Source: Sarcophilus harrisii (taxonomy: Eukaryota; Chordata; Mammalia; Dasyuromorphia; Dasyuridae). From it: a stretch of 64,000 bases of DNA. Positions within the stretch are counted from its first letter, which is position 1; every line of letters begins with the position of its first letter. The DNA is taken from contig NC_045428.1 of the NCBI RefSeq assembly GCF_902635505.1, positions 219,550,607 through 219,614,606 of the forward strand. Reading direction: 5' to 3'. Positions 23,791 to 53,221 of the stretch are shown one piece after another. Below the pieces are notes generated by a model, which was not told the DNA's origin, did no database searches, and saw only the letters and a list, made by a program, of their open reading frames with translations. A program made the translations under genes and the position numbers.

Positions 23791-25299
23791 TTCTAAAACT
23801 CTGTGAGTCTATCTACAAATTATTTTGTATGATACTGATCACTCTTTACACCAGATTTCACTGCTTGAGAGAAATCAAGATCTCATTACTCTGAAATATA
23901 AAACCTCCCTGTGTCTTCTATGCTTCTATTCTCATCTTGTTACTTCTTTGGGTAGCCCTTCTATCTTTTATTCTCAACCAGTTAGTTCTTTGAGTAGCCC
24001 TCTGGCCCTCTGCTGAGTATGAGGAAGATAGAAAGAGTCCTACAAAGAAGAGTAAATTAAAGCTTCTTTCTTCAACTCTTCAGGGTAACTTCTAACTTCT
24101 TCTGCCAGGATCATTACCACTCAAGTCACTACTGAAAATTCCTTTGCCAACCAACCTACCTGTCTTGGCATTATTTGCAAGTGCCCCCAAGCAAATAGGT
24201 ATAAAATTATTTCCCTGTGGGAAAGTTGAAAAAAGAAGATATCGCCTGAAAATGTTATCTAACAAAGGAACAGATCAGCTAGAAAGGTTTTAGGATCTTT
24301 TTCTGTCTTTCTGTAAACAAGGGTTTTGTCCTGGCAGAGGTCCTAACTAAACAATTTCTCAGACTCCTAAGGCCACCTGAGGACCTTGTCTTTTTCAAAA
24401 ATTTTTCCACATTGATAAATTAGTAACACAGTAAGCCCAGTAGATGGCAGCTGAAACTAAGGATTCTGCCAGATCAGTTTACTAAAAGAACTTTTTTGGT
24501 ATATTTTTTATTCTAAACCCAAAGACCAAATAAAATAGATATTTTCATATACATGGCAGAAACTGTATGTATTTTTTAAAGTGCTTAATTCAGCATTTAA
24601 GTCCCCCTCCTCCACCCCACCTTTTTTAGTCACTTATAACACAGTCAGTATAATTTTGGGAAGGAAATAAAATAAAGAGCTCAGAACATATCCAGGGAGG
24701 GGAAACTCCCTTTACTCACAAAAGTTGGCATCTTCTGCAGCCCATCACTTTGAAGAGCATCCTATAATTATGAGGAGGCTAAATGACTTATCCAGGGTCA
24801 CATAGCCAAGATGTGTCAGAGATGAGAATACATTCAAAAAAATCTTTTATTAGGTCATATTTTTAGATAGTTAGACCAATTTTATTGACAAATAAGATTG
24901 TATCCAGAAAAGTTATCCAGTCTTATGAAGGGCCCTCAAAAGCTTATTATATAAAGAATAGGTATATTTAGCTTGGGGGGGAAAGGGGAAAAGACTTGGG
25001 GGAAGGAAAAGAAGAAAGACATGATGACTATCATATATGAAGAACCATTGCATGGAAGAAAAATTCAGCTCATTTTGATTTTATACCTTCTCCCTAAGAA
25101 TTATCTTGTTAGTTAGTTACACATACATGCATATATACAGACCACATACATATGTTGTCTCTCCTGGCTAGACAGCAAGCTGCTTAGGGGCAGGGACTGC
25201 CATTACTGACAATCTACAAACAGTGGCTGATTTTTCACCAGGGATGTAGAAGAAACTTGAGCTTCAGGTCCCTGGCAACCCTGAGAATGTATAATTAAA
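23791..25299. other. No gene recognised downstream of RGN
   Basis: Mostly unique DNA. 24765-24840 has weak antisense MIR text (ACTTATCCAGGGTCACATAG). Nothing resembling NDUFB11, the human neighbour of RGN, was seen. Confidence 0.45.
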
Positions 25300-25732
25300 A
25301 CTAAAACATAAAAAATGGAATAGACATGCAAGTAGATTGATATTTATTGGGCACAGATCATGTCCTAGATCTTTTTATTATTACAAAATAGAAGAACTGA
25401 CGTGGTCCCGCTTCAAGAATAATCCTTAGCAAATTCACAGCATTCCTTACTGAAGATTTTATAGTATGCTGACAGAAGGGATTAAATATCATATAACTGC
25501 TCATGAAAAGGTATGAAGCATGTACAGCACAAGGTGCTCTTGGGCCTCTTTATTTAGCAGGGCAAAATAACCAGCCCCAAAGATTCATCAATTCCAATGT
25601 GACCCTTAGACATTATCCCAAATAAAGATCAAAGCATTCATTTTTTGGCATTTTCTCCTTGAATCCAAATCTGCCACAGGATTCCAGTAAATAGAAAGAG
25701 CTAGGAAAATTACTCCTGTATGGGTTCAAGAT
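25300..25732 (-). other. RGN: RGN 3' UTR region (end uncertain)
   Basis: The sequence after the stop shows no recognised repeat and holds three AATAAA signals on the minus strand, so the 3' UTR is about 200 or about 400 nt long. Confidence 0.5.
25549..25554 (-). terminator. Candidate RGN poly(A) signal AATAAA
   Basis: The minus strand reads CTAAATAAAG, about 180 nt after the stop codon. Two further AATAAA hexamers on the same strand lie at 25374-25379 and 25343-25348 and could give a longer 3' UTR. Which is used cannot be told from sequence. Confidence 0.45.
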
Positions 25733-43665
<17,933 letters not shown>

Positions 43666-43866
43666 CTAAATTCAAAATAATTTTAATCAGTTCGAACCCA
43701 TAGGCTGGCAGAGACAGTGTGGGAGGCACTTTGCAAAAAGAAGACCATGCATGGCAGACTCAGGAAGATCTCAATTCAAATGTGAAAACAAGGAATAGCC
43801 AATAAAGAGAGTCTCAATACTCTTCCTCCTCCACCCCAGACTAGAGCAGCAAACATTTCAACTTAC

Positions 43867-43963
43867 CAAGGATTTTTTAATGACTTCAAAAACAATTGAA
43901 AGCAAAGATACAACTTTCAAAAGTTGTGCTCAAGAACTCAGGAAGTTAGATCCTTAAAGACTG
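43867..43963 (-). other. RGN: RGN non-coding exon 1 (5' UTR), predicted
   Basis: On the minus strand, about 25-30 bases after a TATAAAAGG box, a transcript would start in an Inr-like CTCAGTCAG stretch and run about 97 nt to a consensus donor: CTTG|GTAAGT, with the GT at 43866-43865. This would splice to the acceptor at 43594-43593. The start is approximate (43960-43968). No ORF of note lies in it. The placement relies on motifs only; an RNA-seq junction from 43867 to 43592 would prove it. Confidence 0.65.
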
Positions 43964-43983
43964 CAACTGACTGAGAGCTTCCC

Positions 43984-43990
43984 TTTTATA
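43984..43990 (-). promoter_or_regulatory. TATA box of RGN
   Basis: The minus strand reads AGTATAAAAGGGAAGC. The TATAAAA lies about 27 bases upstream of the predicted start of exon 1 and about 400 bases upstream of the ATG. The distance to a perfect GTAAGT donor (about 120 bases) fits a short leader exon. The surroundings are not CpG-rich, so this looks like a focused, tissue-restricted promoter rather than a CpG-island one (inference). Confidence 0.65.
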
Positions 43991-44261
43991 CTGTGTATCT
44001 GACACTGAAATGTCTCTTCTCCTATTACCTCTGCTTAAAGCAAACTGTGCTCTAATTGGTTCTTTCCTATTTCCATATCCAAAGACTATCTTTCCAGTGT
44101 TATCTTTAAAGTAGTTATTTATCTTTCTAATGCTCTCAGAGGATAGTTCAGCTAAATTCTTCCAAATCTAGCTTTTTGGTTTTCCCCTTCTCCAGAATCT
44201 GACACCTCCCTTCTAAGGAGATTTCTTTCTCAATTTTTGAGAATAATTTGGGATTATAAAT

Positions 44262-44340
44262 ACTAAACAAGACAGCTAGGTGGTACAATGGATAGAACAC
44301 AAAGTCAGGAAGACTAAGGTTCAAATCCAGCCTCAAATTA
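44262..44340 (+). repeat. MAR1-type SINE, 5' head only
   Basis: GACAGCTAGGTGGTACAATG, AGACTAAGGTTCAAATCCAG. About 275 bp upstream of the predicted RGN TATA box. Confidence 0.7.
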
Positions 44341-44414
44341 TTTATTAATTTATTATAGGGTATGCACTAAGGGCTGCCCTCAAAGAGTTTACATTCTTTT
44401 CATTAAGATTTCAG

Positions 44415-44815
44415 ATAGCTTTTTATTTTTCCAAATACATGCAAAGACAGTTTTTAACATTCATTTTTGAAAACTCTTGTGTTCCAAATTTTTCTCCCTC
44501 CCTTCCCCTTTCCTCCTCCCCTAGACATTCTTCTAAGTGCAATTCTTTAAAACATTTGACATGCTGCACAAGAAAAATCATATCAAGGGGGGGGGGAATA
44601 TATGAAAGAAAAAACAAATAAGCTAACAACAACAAAGGTGAAAATACTATGCTTTGACCCACATTCACAGTCTCCATAGTCCTCTCTCTGAATGCAGATG
44701 GCTTTTTCCTTCACAAGTTTATCAGAATTGCCTTGAATCATTTCCATGTTGAAAAGAGTGAAGTCCATCATTGATTATCATATAATCTTGTTGTTGCTGT
44801 GTAAAGTGTTCAAAG
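44415..44815 (-). mobile_element. L1 3' end upstream of RGN
   Basis: AGCTTTTTATTTTTCCAAAT, GTGTTCCAAATTTTTCTCCC, GCTGCACAAGAAAAATCATA, CCTTGAATCATTTCCATG. The antisense ORFs are repeat shadows. Confidence 0.75.
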
Positions 44816-44869
44816 AGTTTATATTCCAATGGGAGAAACATATCAATAACTAGGTAAAAAGAAGATTGT

Positions 44870-45350
44870 AGCTGATCAAAGTTTATTCGAAAGGAAGACT
44901 TACAACCTAAAGTGAGACTTAAGATGAGTTGAAGAAAACCAGGAAAACTAAAAAGACAGAGTTGAAAGAGCAGAGCATTTCAGGCATAGCTATGGAGAAG
45001 GAAGATGGAGTGTCATGTACAAGGAACAGCATATAGCCAGTGAAAGCTGATCTGTAAAGTGTTAGAGGTAAGTAAAAGTGCAAAAGTGGGAAGAGTCTAG
45101 ATTATGAAGAGCTCTGAAAGCCAAACAGAGTTTATATATGATTCTGTAAAGATAACTGGAAACCGCTGGAGCTCATTGCAGGGAGATGGGGCAAAGGGAA
45201 AACATGGTCAGACTGCCATTTAAAAAAAAAAAAAAACATTTTGGCAGCTGGGAAGGATGGCTTGGAGTGGAGAGACACAAGGGGAAGACCAATTAGAAAG
45301 CTATTGCAACTGTCCAAGCAAAAAGGGATGGGGACCAGAACTAAGAGGAT
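44870..45350 (+). repeat. L2-associated ancient repeat
   Basis: GCAGAGCATTTCAGGCATAG, GAAGATGGAGTGTCATGTAC, CATGGTCAGACTGCC, CAATTAGAAAGCTATTGCAA. A known mammal-wide repeat by memory, probably L2. Confidence 0.5.
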
Positions 45351-45359
45351 AATTCATCA

Positions 45360-45625
45360 TGATCATTATCATCATAGGTAACAGTTATGTATTGCTTACT
45401 ATATGCCAGGCACTGTGATGTTTTACAAATATTATCTCATTTCATCCTTACACTTACCCTAGAAGGTAGGTGCTATTTTTATACTGATATATATGGTTAG
45501 AAAGGCACATAAGGATTAAGTGATTTGCCTAAAATCATCTAACTAATTAATGTTGAGGCTACATTTGAACTCAGGTTCCTTGATTTCAGGACTCAACCTC
45601 CATTCACTTTGGTAACCTAGTTATT
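45360..45625 (-). repeat. MIR SINE
   Basis: TGCTTACTATATGCCAGGCA, TTACAAATATTATCTCATTT, TTTGAACTCAGGTTCCTTG. Confidence 0.65.
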
Positions 45626-45639
45626 AAACTAGTGAAGTG

Positions 45640-45865
45640 AATATAGTGTGGGGGTCTGGAGTCAGGAAGACTCACTTTCCTTAATTCAAATCTGGTCTCC
45701 GACACTTTCTAGCTGTGTCCCCCTGAGCAAGTCACTTCACCCTATTTACCTCAGTTTCCTAATCTGTAAAATGATCTAAAAAATGGCAAACCACTCCAGT
45801 ATCTCTGCCAAGAAAACCCCTGAAGGGTCAGACAAGACTGAAATGACAGAACTGCTCTTAAGCTG
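45640..45865 (+). repeat. MAR1-type SINE
   Basis: TCTGGAGTCAGGAAGACTCA, AGCTGTGTCCCCCTGAGCAA, CACTCCAGTATCTCTGCCAA. Confidence 0.75.
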
Positions 45866-46689
45866 CTCTTAAGCTAGTGGTGACCCTTGAGTAGAGGGAA
45901 GGGGACATAAAATATAAGAAATTCTTGATTAGAATGTAAAAAAAAAAAAAATGACAAGAATACACAGGGTGAGTAAATGTGGAAAGACAAAGACATTTGA
46001 GATTATGAGCTCCAGGGACTGGGAAGATGGTGGTGACCTGAATAGTAACAGTGATATCAGAAAGATGGAAGAGAGGAAAGATGATGAGATGGTTTGGACA
46101 TGTGGATTTTGAGATGCCTATGAAACAACTCTTGTTCTAATTGTTGGGCGCTTGTAACTGCTCACCCAGGTAGCGAGCCTCAGAGGCAAAATTTGAAATG
46201 AGATCTGACTATAAATCCAGTCTCTGACAAGTGTTTGATAAGATTAACCTTTAGGCATATTAATTCTAAAATGGCTTTGCAAATATCTCTTTCTAATAAC
46301 TCCCAGGAACATAAACTTAAGCTCTACGTTTCCCTCCTTAAGCTTCCCTCCCCTCCACCCCCCACCGCCCCCAGAGAAAAGGGACAGCTTTTGCAATTTT
46401 AGTACTTTACCCTTCAAGAACAATCTGTTAGGGAAACTGGCAGTAATTGTATGTTTCACATTGGTTGCACAATTGGGTCAAGAGATTCATTCTAAAAATC
46501 ACCCCTATTTCAGGGACAATCTCCAGAAACGAAGCACTTGCTACTGGGGGAAGTCTGAAGTTGCAGGCAGAAATGAGACAGAGAAGCCAGGTTATAGAAG
46601 CTTAACGAAAAAATTTAAGTGATGTATCTACCTGCTCAAAGACCCTTAGGGGTTTCCCTTCAATGCTGATCCAATCTATGCCTGTAGCT

Positions 46690-47000
46690 CAGTTTCTGGT
46701 TACTCCATAAGCAGGAGGAGTTACCGTGGGCCAGCCCTTCCGAGAGGGTGCTGGCAGACAGCACGTGAACAAAAATCTGGGTTGGGCTTTGGGGGTGAAT
46801 CTGGCGGAGTCAGATTCAGAAGCCCGCCAGCTAAGGGGAGGAGTGGGGGGCGGGAGGAGGAAAGAGGGAGAGAGAGAAGACTGAGTCAATTCCAATAGTC
46901 TGGGGAGTCTTCAGCTACAGGCCTAGCAATTATAGAAGCAGGGATCTGACTGGCACCAGCCAGCAGCTGCTCTCCCTGAGTCTGCACAGGCATAGGCCGG
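46690..47000. promoter_or_regulatory. GC-richer, non-repetitive stretch upstream of RGN; possible distal regulatory element
   Basis: This is the least AT-rich non-repeat stretch seen in the window. It holds a GGGGGGCGGGAGG Sp1-type box, a GGAGG/GAGA purine block at 46836-46881, CACGTG (E-box) near 46760 and some CpGs. It lies about 2.8 kb upstream of the predicted RGN start. No exon could be recognised. It could be an enhancer, an alternative promoter or simply unique sequence. Confidence 0.3.
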
Positions 47001-47679
47001 GCTGGCATGAGAGCACTGGAGAAAGGACTTGATACACATTTAAAGGGCAATGCACCTTCCTCCTGCCAGAAACCAAATTCCCTGGGTCTTAGTTCTAGTG
47101 TAGCTTGTTTTTGTGGGGACAGGGAAGGAAATCCTTTCCTTTTGAGGGATGAAGATCTGCAGGGGTGGTAATGACCTGAGAAACTTGGGCGAATATAAAA
47201 GATTACAATGGATCTGAAGGTTATTCTTGCTCAAATCAAAAGTATTTGTGGGAGGAGCAGGGAGAGAGAAGGGAAAAGGTTTTAGTTAATATACACAATT
47301 CCCTTGTAAGTCGGATTTCAGAGTTCTTAACATGGGGGCTGTGATTTTTTGGGGTTTAGTTTTAATTAGCTTTGCTTTGTAATTTTGGTTCATTTTCTAC
47401 AATGCTGAAATTTAAAATGTTAAAAAATTACAAAAGATATTAAACTGAAAAGATAGAAAATATTCTTGAAAACAAAATAGGAAAAGGGGGCTGATGCAGA
47501 ATAAATTAGTCATAAGACCTGCTACTTTTTGGAGTGAAGTATACTGATAGAGATTAAAATCAAGACAAGCAAATTCTGTAAATATTTTATTTATCATTGA
47601 AGAGAAACTCAGCAGCCAATGTTGGCTTCAATAAGAACAAAGTTAACAATTGTGAATTTATTTGTTTGTTTATTTATTA
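47001..47679. other. No gene recognised upstream of RGN
   Basis: Ordinary AT-rich DNA. Short minus ORFs at 47040-47234 and 47412-47597 show no domain. Confidence 0.45.
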
Positions 47680-47816
47680 TAGCTTTTTATTAACAAAACA
47701 TATGCATGGGTGATTTTTCCACAATGACCCTTGCAAAACCTTCTGTTCCAACTTTTCCTCTCCTTTCCCCCATCCCCTCCCCTAGATGGCAGATGATCCA
47801 ATACATGGTGAACTTA
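47680..47816 (-). mobile_element. L1 3' tail
   Basis: AGCTTTTTATTAACAAAACA, TATGCATGGGTGATTTTTCC, CCCCTCCCCTAGATGGCAGA. Confidence 0.75.
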
Positions 47817-48355
47817 TTTTTAAAAATATTTTAATCACTATTTCAATATAAAGTGGTTTCTGGAGTATTTTATTTTATGCATTTAAAAAATTCTGAGGCT
47901 TTACCACTCTGCCAAAAAAGATCCATCACACACAAAAAAGTTAAGAACCTTAAGGTTTACCAATTCATCCAAGCAGGTGGTGCAAATATAATAGGCCCTA
48001 CTTTACAGAAGAGGACTGAGACTTCCAAAGTCTGATTAGCCCAGTCGCACAACTCCTATGGTTTTGCCTATAAAAACCATTCCCATGGGACATGTGTGAA
48101 AGGGAATGTGGATGTTTTTGTTTTGTGTTGCATTTTGAATGTTCTGCAAGAACAGAGAATTGAGGGAAAAATCTTCAAAGAATTCAGTACAGATATTAGG
48201 GCCAAGCAGGAAGGATCTGCTCACATTAGATATGTGCTCTAGGAAACAAGTCAAAGCACTTAATCTGTTTTTACATTTAAAACCCATAGCTAAATTATCT
48301 GTGACTTCCTTCGAAGAGTCAGGAAGTGTGATAACTCTTTAAATTTTGGAGCTTG

Positions 48356-49834
48356 TCCCAAGAAATTATTTTACAAAGCTCTAGAAAAAATAAGAACAAA
48401 GTTCATCTGGAAGAACAAAAGGTCAAGAATTTCAAGGGAATTAATGAAAAAAAATGCAAATGAAAGTGGCTTAGCTGTGCCATTCCTAAAACTATATTAT
48501 AAACCAGCAACCCATTTGGTACTGGGTAAGAAAGAGAGTAGTTGATCAGTGGAATAGGTTAGGCTCACAGGACCAAATAGTCAATGACTACAGTAATCTA
48601 ATGTTTGACAAACCCAAAGACCCCAGATTTTGGGATAAGAATTCACTATTTGTCAAACAAAACTAATGCAGACAGGGAAGCAATAAAATGGGAAAACATT
48701 TGTTCATTCAAAGGTTCTAATAAATGCTTCATTTCTAAAATATATAGAGAAGTGACTCAAATTTATAAAAATTCAAGCCATCCTCCAATTGATAAATGGT
48801 CAAGATATATGAACAGAATTTTCAGATGAAGAAATTGAAACCATTTCTAGTCTTATGAAAAGGTGCTCTAAATCAGTGCTGATAAGAGAAATCCAAATAA
48901 AGACATCTCTTGAGATATTATTACACACACTTCTCAGTTTGGCTAATATGACAAGAAAAAATAATGACTAATGTTGGAGGGGATATGGGAAAACTGGGAT
49001 ACTAATACATTGCTGGAGGAATTGTGACCAGATCTAACTATCCTGGAGAGCAATTTGGAACTATACCCAAAGGGTTATCAAACTGCGCATACCCTTTGAT
49101 CCAGTAGTGTTTCTATTGAGCTTATATACCAAAGAGATTTTAAGGAGGGAAAGGGACCCACATGTGCAAAAATGTTTGCGGCAGCCCTTTTTGTAGTGGC
49201 AAGAAATGGAAACTGAATGGATGCCCAGCAACTGGAGAATGGATAAATAAATATGAATGTTATAGAATATTATTGTTCTGTAAGAAACGACCAGCAGAAT
49301 GATTTCAAAGAGGCCTAGAGAGACTTGCATGAACTGATGCTGAGTGAAATGAGAAGAACCAGGAGATCATTATATGCCAATAACAAGACTATATGATGAT
49401 CAATTCTGATGGTCATGACTCTCTTGAACAATGAGATGATTCAAACCAGTTCCAATTGTTCAGTGATGAAGAGAGCCATCTACACCCAGAGAGAGAACTG
49501 TGGGAACAGACTGTGGAACACAACATAGCATTCTCATTCTTTCTGTTGTTTTTTGCTTACATTTTATTTTCTTTCTAAGTTTTTTTTCCTTCTTGATCCA
49601 ATTTTTCTTGTGCAGCAAGATAACTGTATAAATATGTATACATATATTGGATTTAACATATATTTGACCATATTTAACATGTATTGGACTACCTGCCATC
49701 TAGGGGAGAGGGTGAAGGGAAGGAAGGGATAATTTGGAAAAGAAAATTTTGCAAGAGTCAATGTTGAAAAATTACCCATGCATATATTTTGTAAATAAAA
49801 AGCTATAATAAAAGAAAAAGAAAAAAAAGAAAGA
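48356..49834 (+). mobile_element. L1 ORF2 C-terminus and 3' UTR (first tail)
   Basis: Starts in the ORF2 C-terminal region (TTCATCTGGAAGAACAAAAG), continues through GGAGAATGGATAAATAAATA and CACTTCTC-type 3' text, and ends GTAAATAAAAAGCTATAATA followed by an A/G-rich tail. Preceded by AAATTTTGGAGCTTG at 48341-48355. Confidence 0.8.
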
Positions 49835-50348
49835 AAGAAAGAAAAGATTAGCAGGATGGTTTCAGAGAGGCCTGAAGAGACTTACTGACTTGATGCTAAG
49901 TGAAATGAGCAGAACCAGGTCATTGTAGACAGCAACAAGATGATTATATGGTGATCAATTCTGATGGATATGACTCTTTCCAACAATGAGATGATTCAGG
50001 CCAGTTCCAATGATCTTGAGATGATGTGAGCCATCTACATCCACAGAGAAGACTGTGGGAACTGGGGTGGATCACAACAGCATTTTCACTCTTTTTGTTG
50101 TGGTTTGCTTGAATTTTATTTTCTTTCTCATTTTTCTTTCTTTTTGAGCCGATTTTTTCTTGTGCAGCAGGATAATTGTATAAATGCATATGCCTATATC
50201 GGATTTAACATATATTGAATTACATGCCATCTAAGGGAGGGGGTCAGGGGAAAGGGGGAAACTGTAACACAAGGTTTTTCAAGAGTCAATGTTGAAAAAT
50301 TATCCTTGCATACATTTTGAAAATAAAAAACTTCAATAAAAAATAAAT
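49835..50348 (+). mobile_element. Second L1 3' tail directly after the first
   Basis: Repeats L1 3' UTR text: GGTTTCAGAGAGGCCTGAAG, CTTGTGCAGCAGGATAATTG, TGCCATCTAAGGGAGGGGGT, TTTTGAAAATAAAAAACTTC. Ends in AAATAAATA; the 15-bp AAATTTTGGAGCTTG at 50349-50363 follows. Confidence 0.8.
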
Positions 50349-50439
50349 AAATTTTGGAGCTTGGTGCAAAACCTTGTTCTCTGGATTCCAAAATTCCTCT
50401 TATGATAAGAATGAGAGGAAAAATATTAGAAATCTAGTG

Positions 50440-50652
50440 TAGGGGTTTCAACCTCAGAAAAACTGGGGTCACAATGTATGTAAAGATCCCTCCCAGGCTG
50501 CATACTGGTTTAGAAAACCAGATTAATATTATCTGTTTTATTGTAATGTATACATTGTATTTTATTGATGTATTTATGATATTGTGATCTGTTTCAGCCT
50601 GCACTAGGGAGTGTTGTGGGCCTAAGGAGGCTGGCTGCAAGTTTGACACCTG
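50440..50652. mobile_element. hAT-like non-autonomous DNA transposon
   Basis: Inverted ends: TAGGGGTTTCAACCT at the left and AAGTTTGACACCTG at the right (reverse CAGGTGTCAAACTT). This fits the CAGGGGTGTCAAAC family of hAT-type short elements. The minus ORF at 50434-50751 is a shadow. Confidence 0.5.
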
Positions 50653-51325
50653 TAGTCTAGTGAATTGATTAATGAGAGGAAATATATGATGAAGAAAAGA
50701 TTTGGTCTGGATTCTAAGACTACTGAGACAGTATTCTTTCCCCTTTACCAAGCTGCATCTTTCCCTACTAAATGCAATCTATTTTTTACTTGGCTTCTGC
50801 AAACCTCAGATGCATTCCATCTTTGTTCATCTTTAATCATCCTTAGCGATTAATAAATAAATTAATAATAAATACTGTAACAAATAATGAATATTCTATC
50901 ACTTAAATATATCTTATAATAAATATAATTTCATTATTTATCATATATTTATATTTATTTACATCATTAATAAAAGTATAAGTATATTTAAATTATTCAT
51001 TATTAATAATATATCATAATGATAATAACCACCTTAATAATCTACCTTTTGTTATGTAAACATGACAATAAAATTTTTCAGTCACTAAAATGCCTTACCA
51101 TAGGCTTAGCACCCTACTTCTTATTCCCTAATCTTCTTAACTTTGTTTATACCTTTCCAATCACTCAGAAATCTTTTTTCTAGACAGAACATTTTTTGGG
51201 GAGGCCATTCATTGTCCCTCTACTCTCAACCTTACCAAATTCCCTGGAACATATGATGTGGCTGATATAGCAAAAGATGTCGTTTGTAGGCTAAAACAAT
51301 AAATGATCTGCTTTAGAGCACTAAA
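50653..51325. other. AT-rich unique DNA
   Basis: 50845-51050 is extremely AT-rich (TTAATAATAAAT-type). No gene. Confidence 0.5.
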
Positions 51326-52490
51326 TGTTGACTGTGGGATGGATGCTAGATCGCTTTCCCAAATTAACTAATCAGAGACATCTTCAGGTACAAAGAGGAA
51401 GCATTTATTTAATCCCTGAAGGGAGAGGCCCAGGTACTCCTGGGAACCATCCCAACTCCCACCATGTGCTCCTGAACCTGACCAGCAGGAACAAATAGGA
51501 AATAGGAAATTTAAATAGGAAATAGGAAAATTTTAATAGGAAAAGTTAAATAGGAAAAGACCCAAGCCTTTTTATTGAATAGACTAAAAGAACGTAACCA
51601 TCTTTGACCAATGGTCACCAATGTTGTCTGCTTCCATTGGCCACATCACTTCTACAACTTCCTATCTGATCTGTGACTTCCCAGGGTCCTCCTTGAACCC
51701 AGAGTTCAATACCTCATCTTCAGGCTCTGGGAATAGGGATCATGTGATTTAGGCCTAATCTCAATCCTGAGAAAGCTTCATCCAATCAGTCCCATTCACT
51801 GAGGTTCAGTCATATAAAGAATTCCCAATGGCCATTCTCTTTGACAAAAAATAGATTTATTTAGGAGAAGAGGTGATAGACAAAATGAAGAAACACAATA
51901 ATCACCTGGAATGGAAATAGAGTTGGGAGAGCACATAGCAAGGAAAGGGGTTTTAATAATTAATGATATTTTCCATCATTTCCTTAGTGGAACTCACAAT
52001 TATCCAGAAGAAAGAGAACACCCTATGAGACTGGGGCCTGCCCTTAGCTGGCAGGCTAAATCCTAAAAGAGATTTAGCACTTTAAAAGGTAGTTAAGAAA
52101 AAAAAGACATCATTAGGTATAGTGGGGTTTGAGAAGAGAGATTGCATGTGGCATGAGGAGGGTGAAGAGAAAGATACAGGAGTGAACTGACCCAAAGAGG
52201 TTTAGCAAAGATGGCATGGGTCAAAGCAGATTTATAGAAGAAATTTACTTTCAAGAACATGACTGGGATTTCTTGGCTGGACATAGTAAGGTGGGGCTGC
52301 CCTGATCTCCACAGAGAGGATGGGCCTCAGGGGTCTGTCTTAACTTGGATTTCTGACTAGACCATCTTTGCAGAGGGTGGGACCACAAGACTAAACGGCT
52401 TCCTATTAGTGCTTTGCCCCAGGGAGCAATTCCATCAATGTTTCATTCTTTCTCTACCAACTCCTCCTAGAACCTCATCACATAGTACAA
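51326..52490 (-). mobile_element. LTR-type fossil(s), reverse orientation
   Basis: Two segments, each with an AATAAA on the minus strand (near 51407 and 51860) and LTR-like composition. The first may run from 51326 to about 51840 and the second to about 52480. No retroviral genes are seen next to them. Broken or solo; family unclear. Confidence 0.4.
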
Positions 52491-52514
52491 TTTACCTTTT
52501 CCTCTTATGCAGGG

Positions 52515-52605
52515 TGGTCTGAATTAGTGAAAAGGGGGTTAGATTTGGAGTCAGACAATCTGCGTTTGAATTTCAGTTCTTCTACTGAGATCTACACATG
52601 ATTTC
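52515..52605 (+). repeat. MIR SINE fragment
   Basis: GTTAGATTTGGAGTCAGACA, then TTTGAATTTCAGTTCTTCTA. Confidence 0.5.
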
Positions 52606-52634
52606 CCCATTTAGGGGAAATGCATCAATCAAGG

Positions 52635-53215
52635 GGAAATTCAGGACCAATGCATCAATAAGCACCATTTATTAAATACCTACCATGTACTGTGCAAAAC
52701 TCTTAGTATACAAAGACAAACAAAAATCCCTGACTTCGTGGAACTTGAGTTGGGATCTGGGGAGGAATTACATGGACACTTATTAAATGGAGTAGATAGA
52801 TATGAAGGGAATGTGTGGTAATAAGAACAGCTGGAGGTATCCAGAAAGGCTTCATGAAATAAGTATCACTTGAGATAAGCTTTAAAAGAGGCCAGAGATT
52901 CTAACAGAGAGAGGTGAAGAGAGAATAAATGCTAGACATGGGGGAGAGTCTGTGCAAAAGCACGGAAGTAGAAAATGGAATATGAGGTATGAGGAATAGG
53001 AATGGGTTACTTGGACCATAATGTTTTTGTAAAGAAATATTATAGAAGAAGTCAAGAAAAGTAGGATAGATGGAACCAATTCAACAGAAAGGTGTATGTT
53101 ACCCTAGAGTAAACATGGAATCTCTGGAGCTTTTTGGACAGAGTAAATGTGAACATTAGAATGGCACTTTAGCAACTGGATGGAGTGAAGAGTAGAAGAG
53201 GGGAGAAACTGAGAA
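52635..53215 (+). repeat. L2-like and L2-associated repeat
   Basis: GCACCATTTATTAAATACCT, TACCATGTACTGTGCAAAAC, then GTGCAAAAGCACGGAAGTAG and ATTAGAATGGCACTTTAGCA. Confidence 0.5.
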
Positions 53216-53221
53216 TGTTGG

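Noticed and set aside
1-25300. Search for NDUFB11 or RBM10, the human neighbours downstream of RGN
   Set aside because: No exon with their protein sequence was recognised; the neighbour probably lies outside the window or synteny differs.
46689-46895. 68-codon minus ORF in the GC-richer stretch
   Set aside because: Pro/Ser-rich reading of a purine block, no domain, no conserved context.
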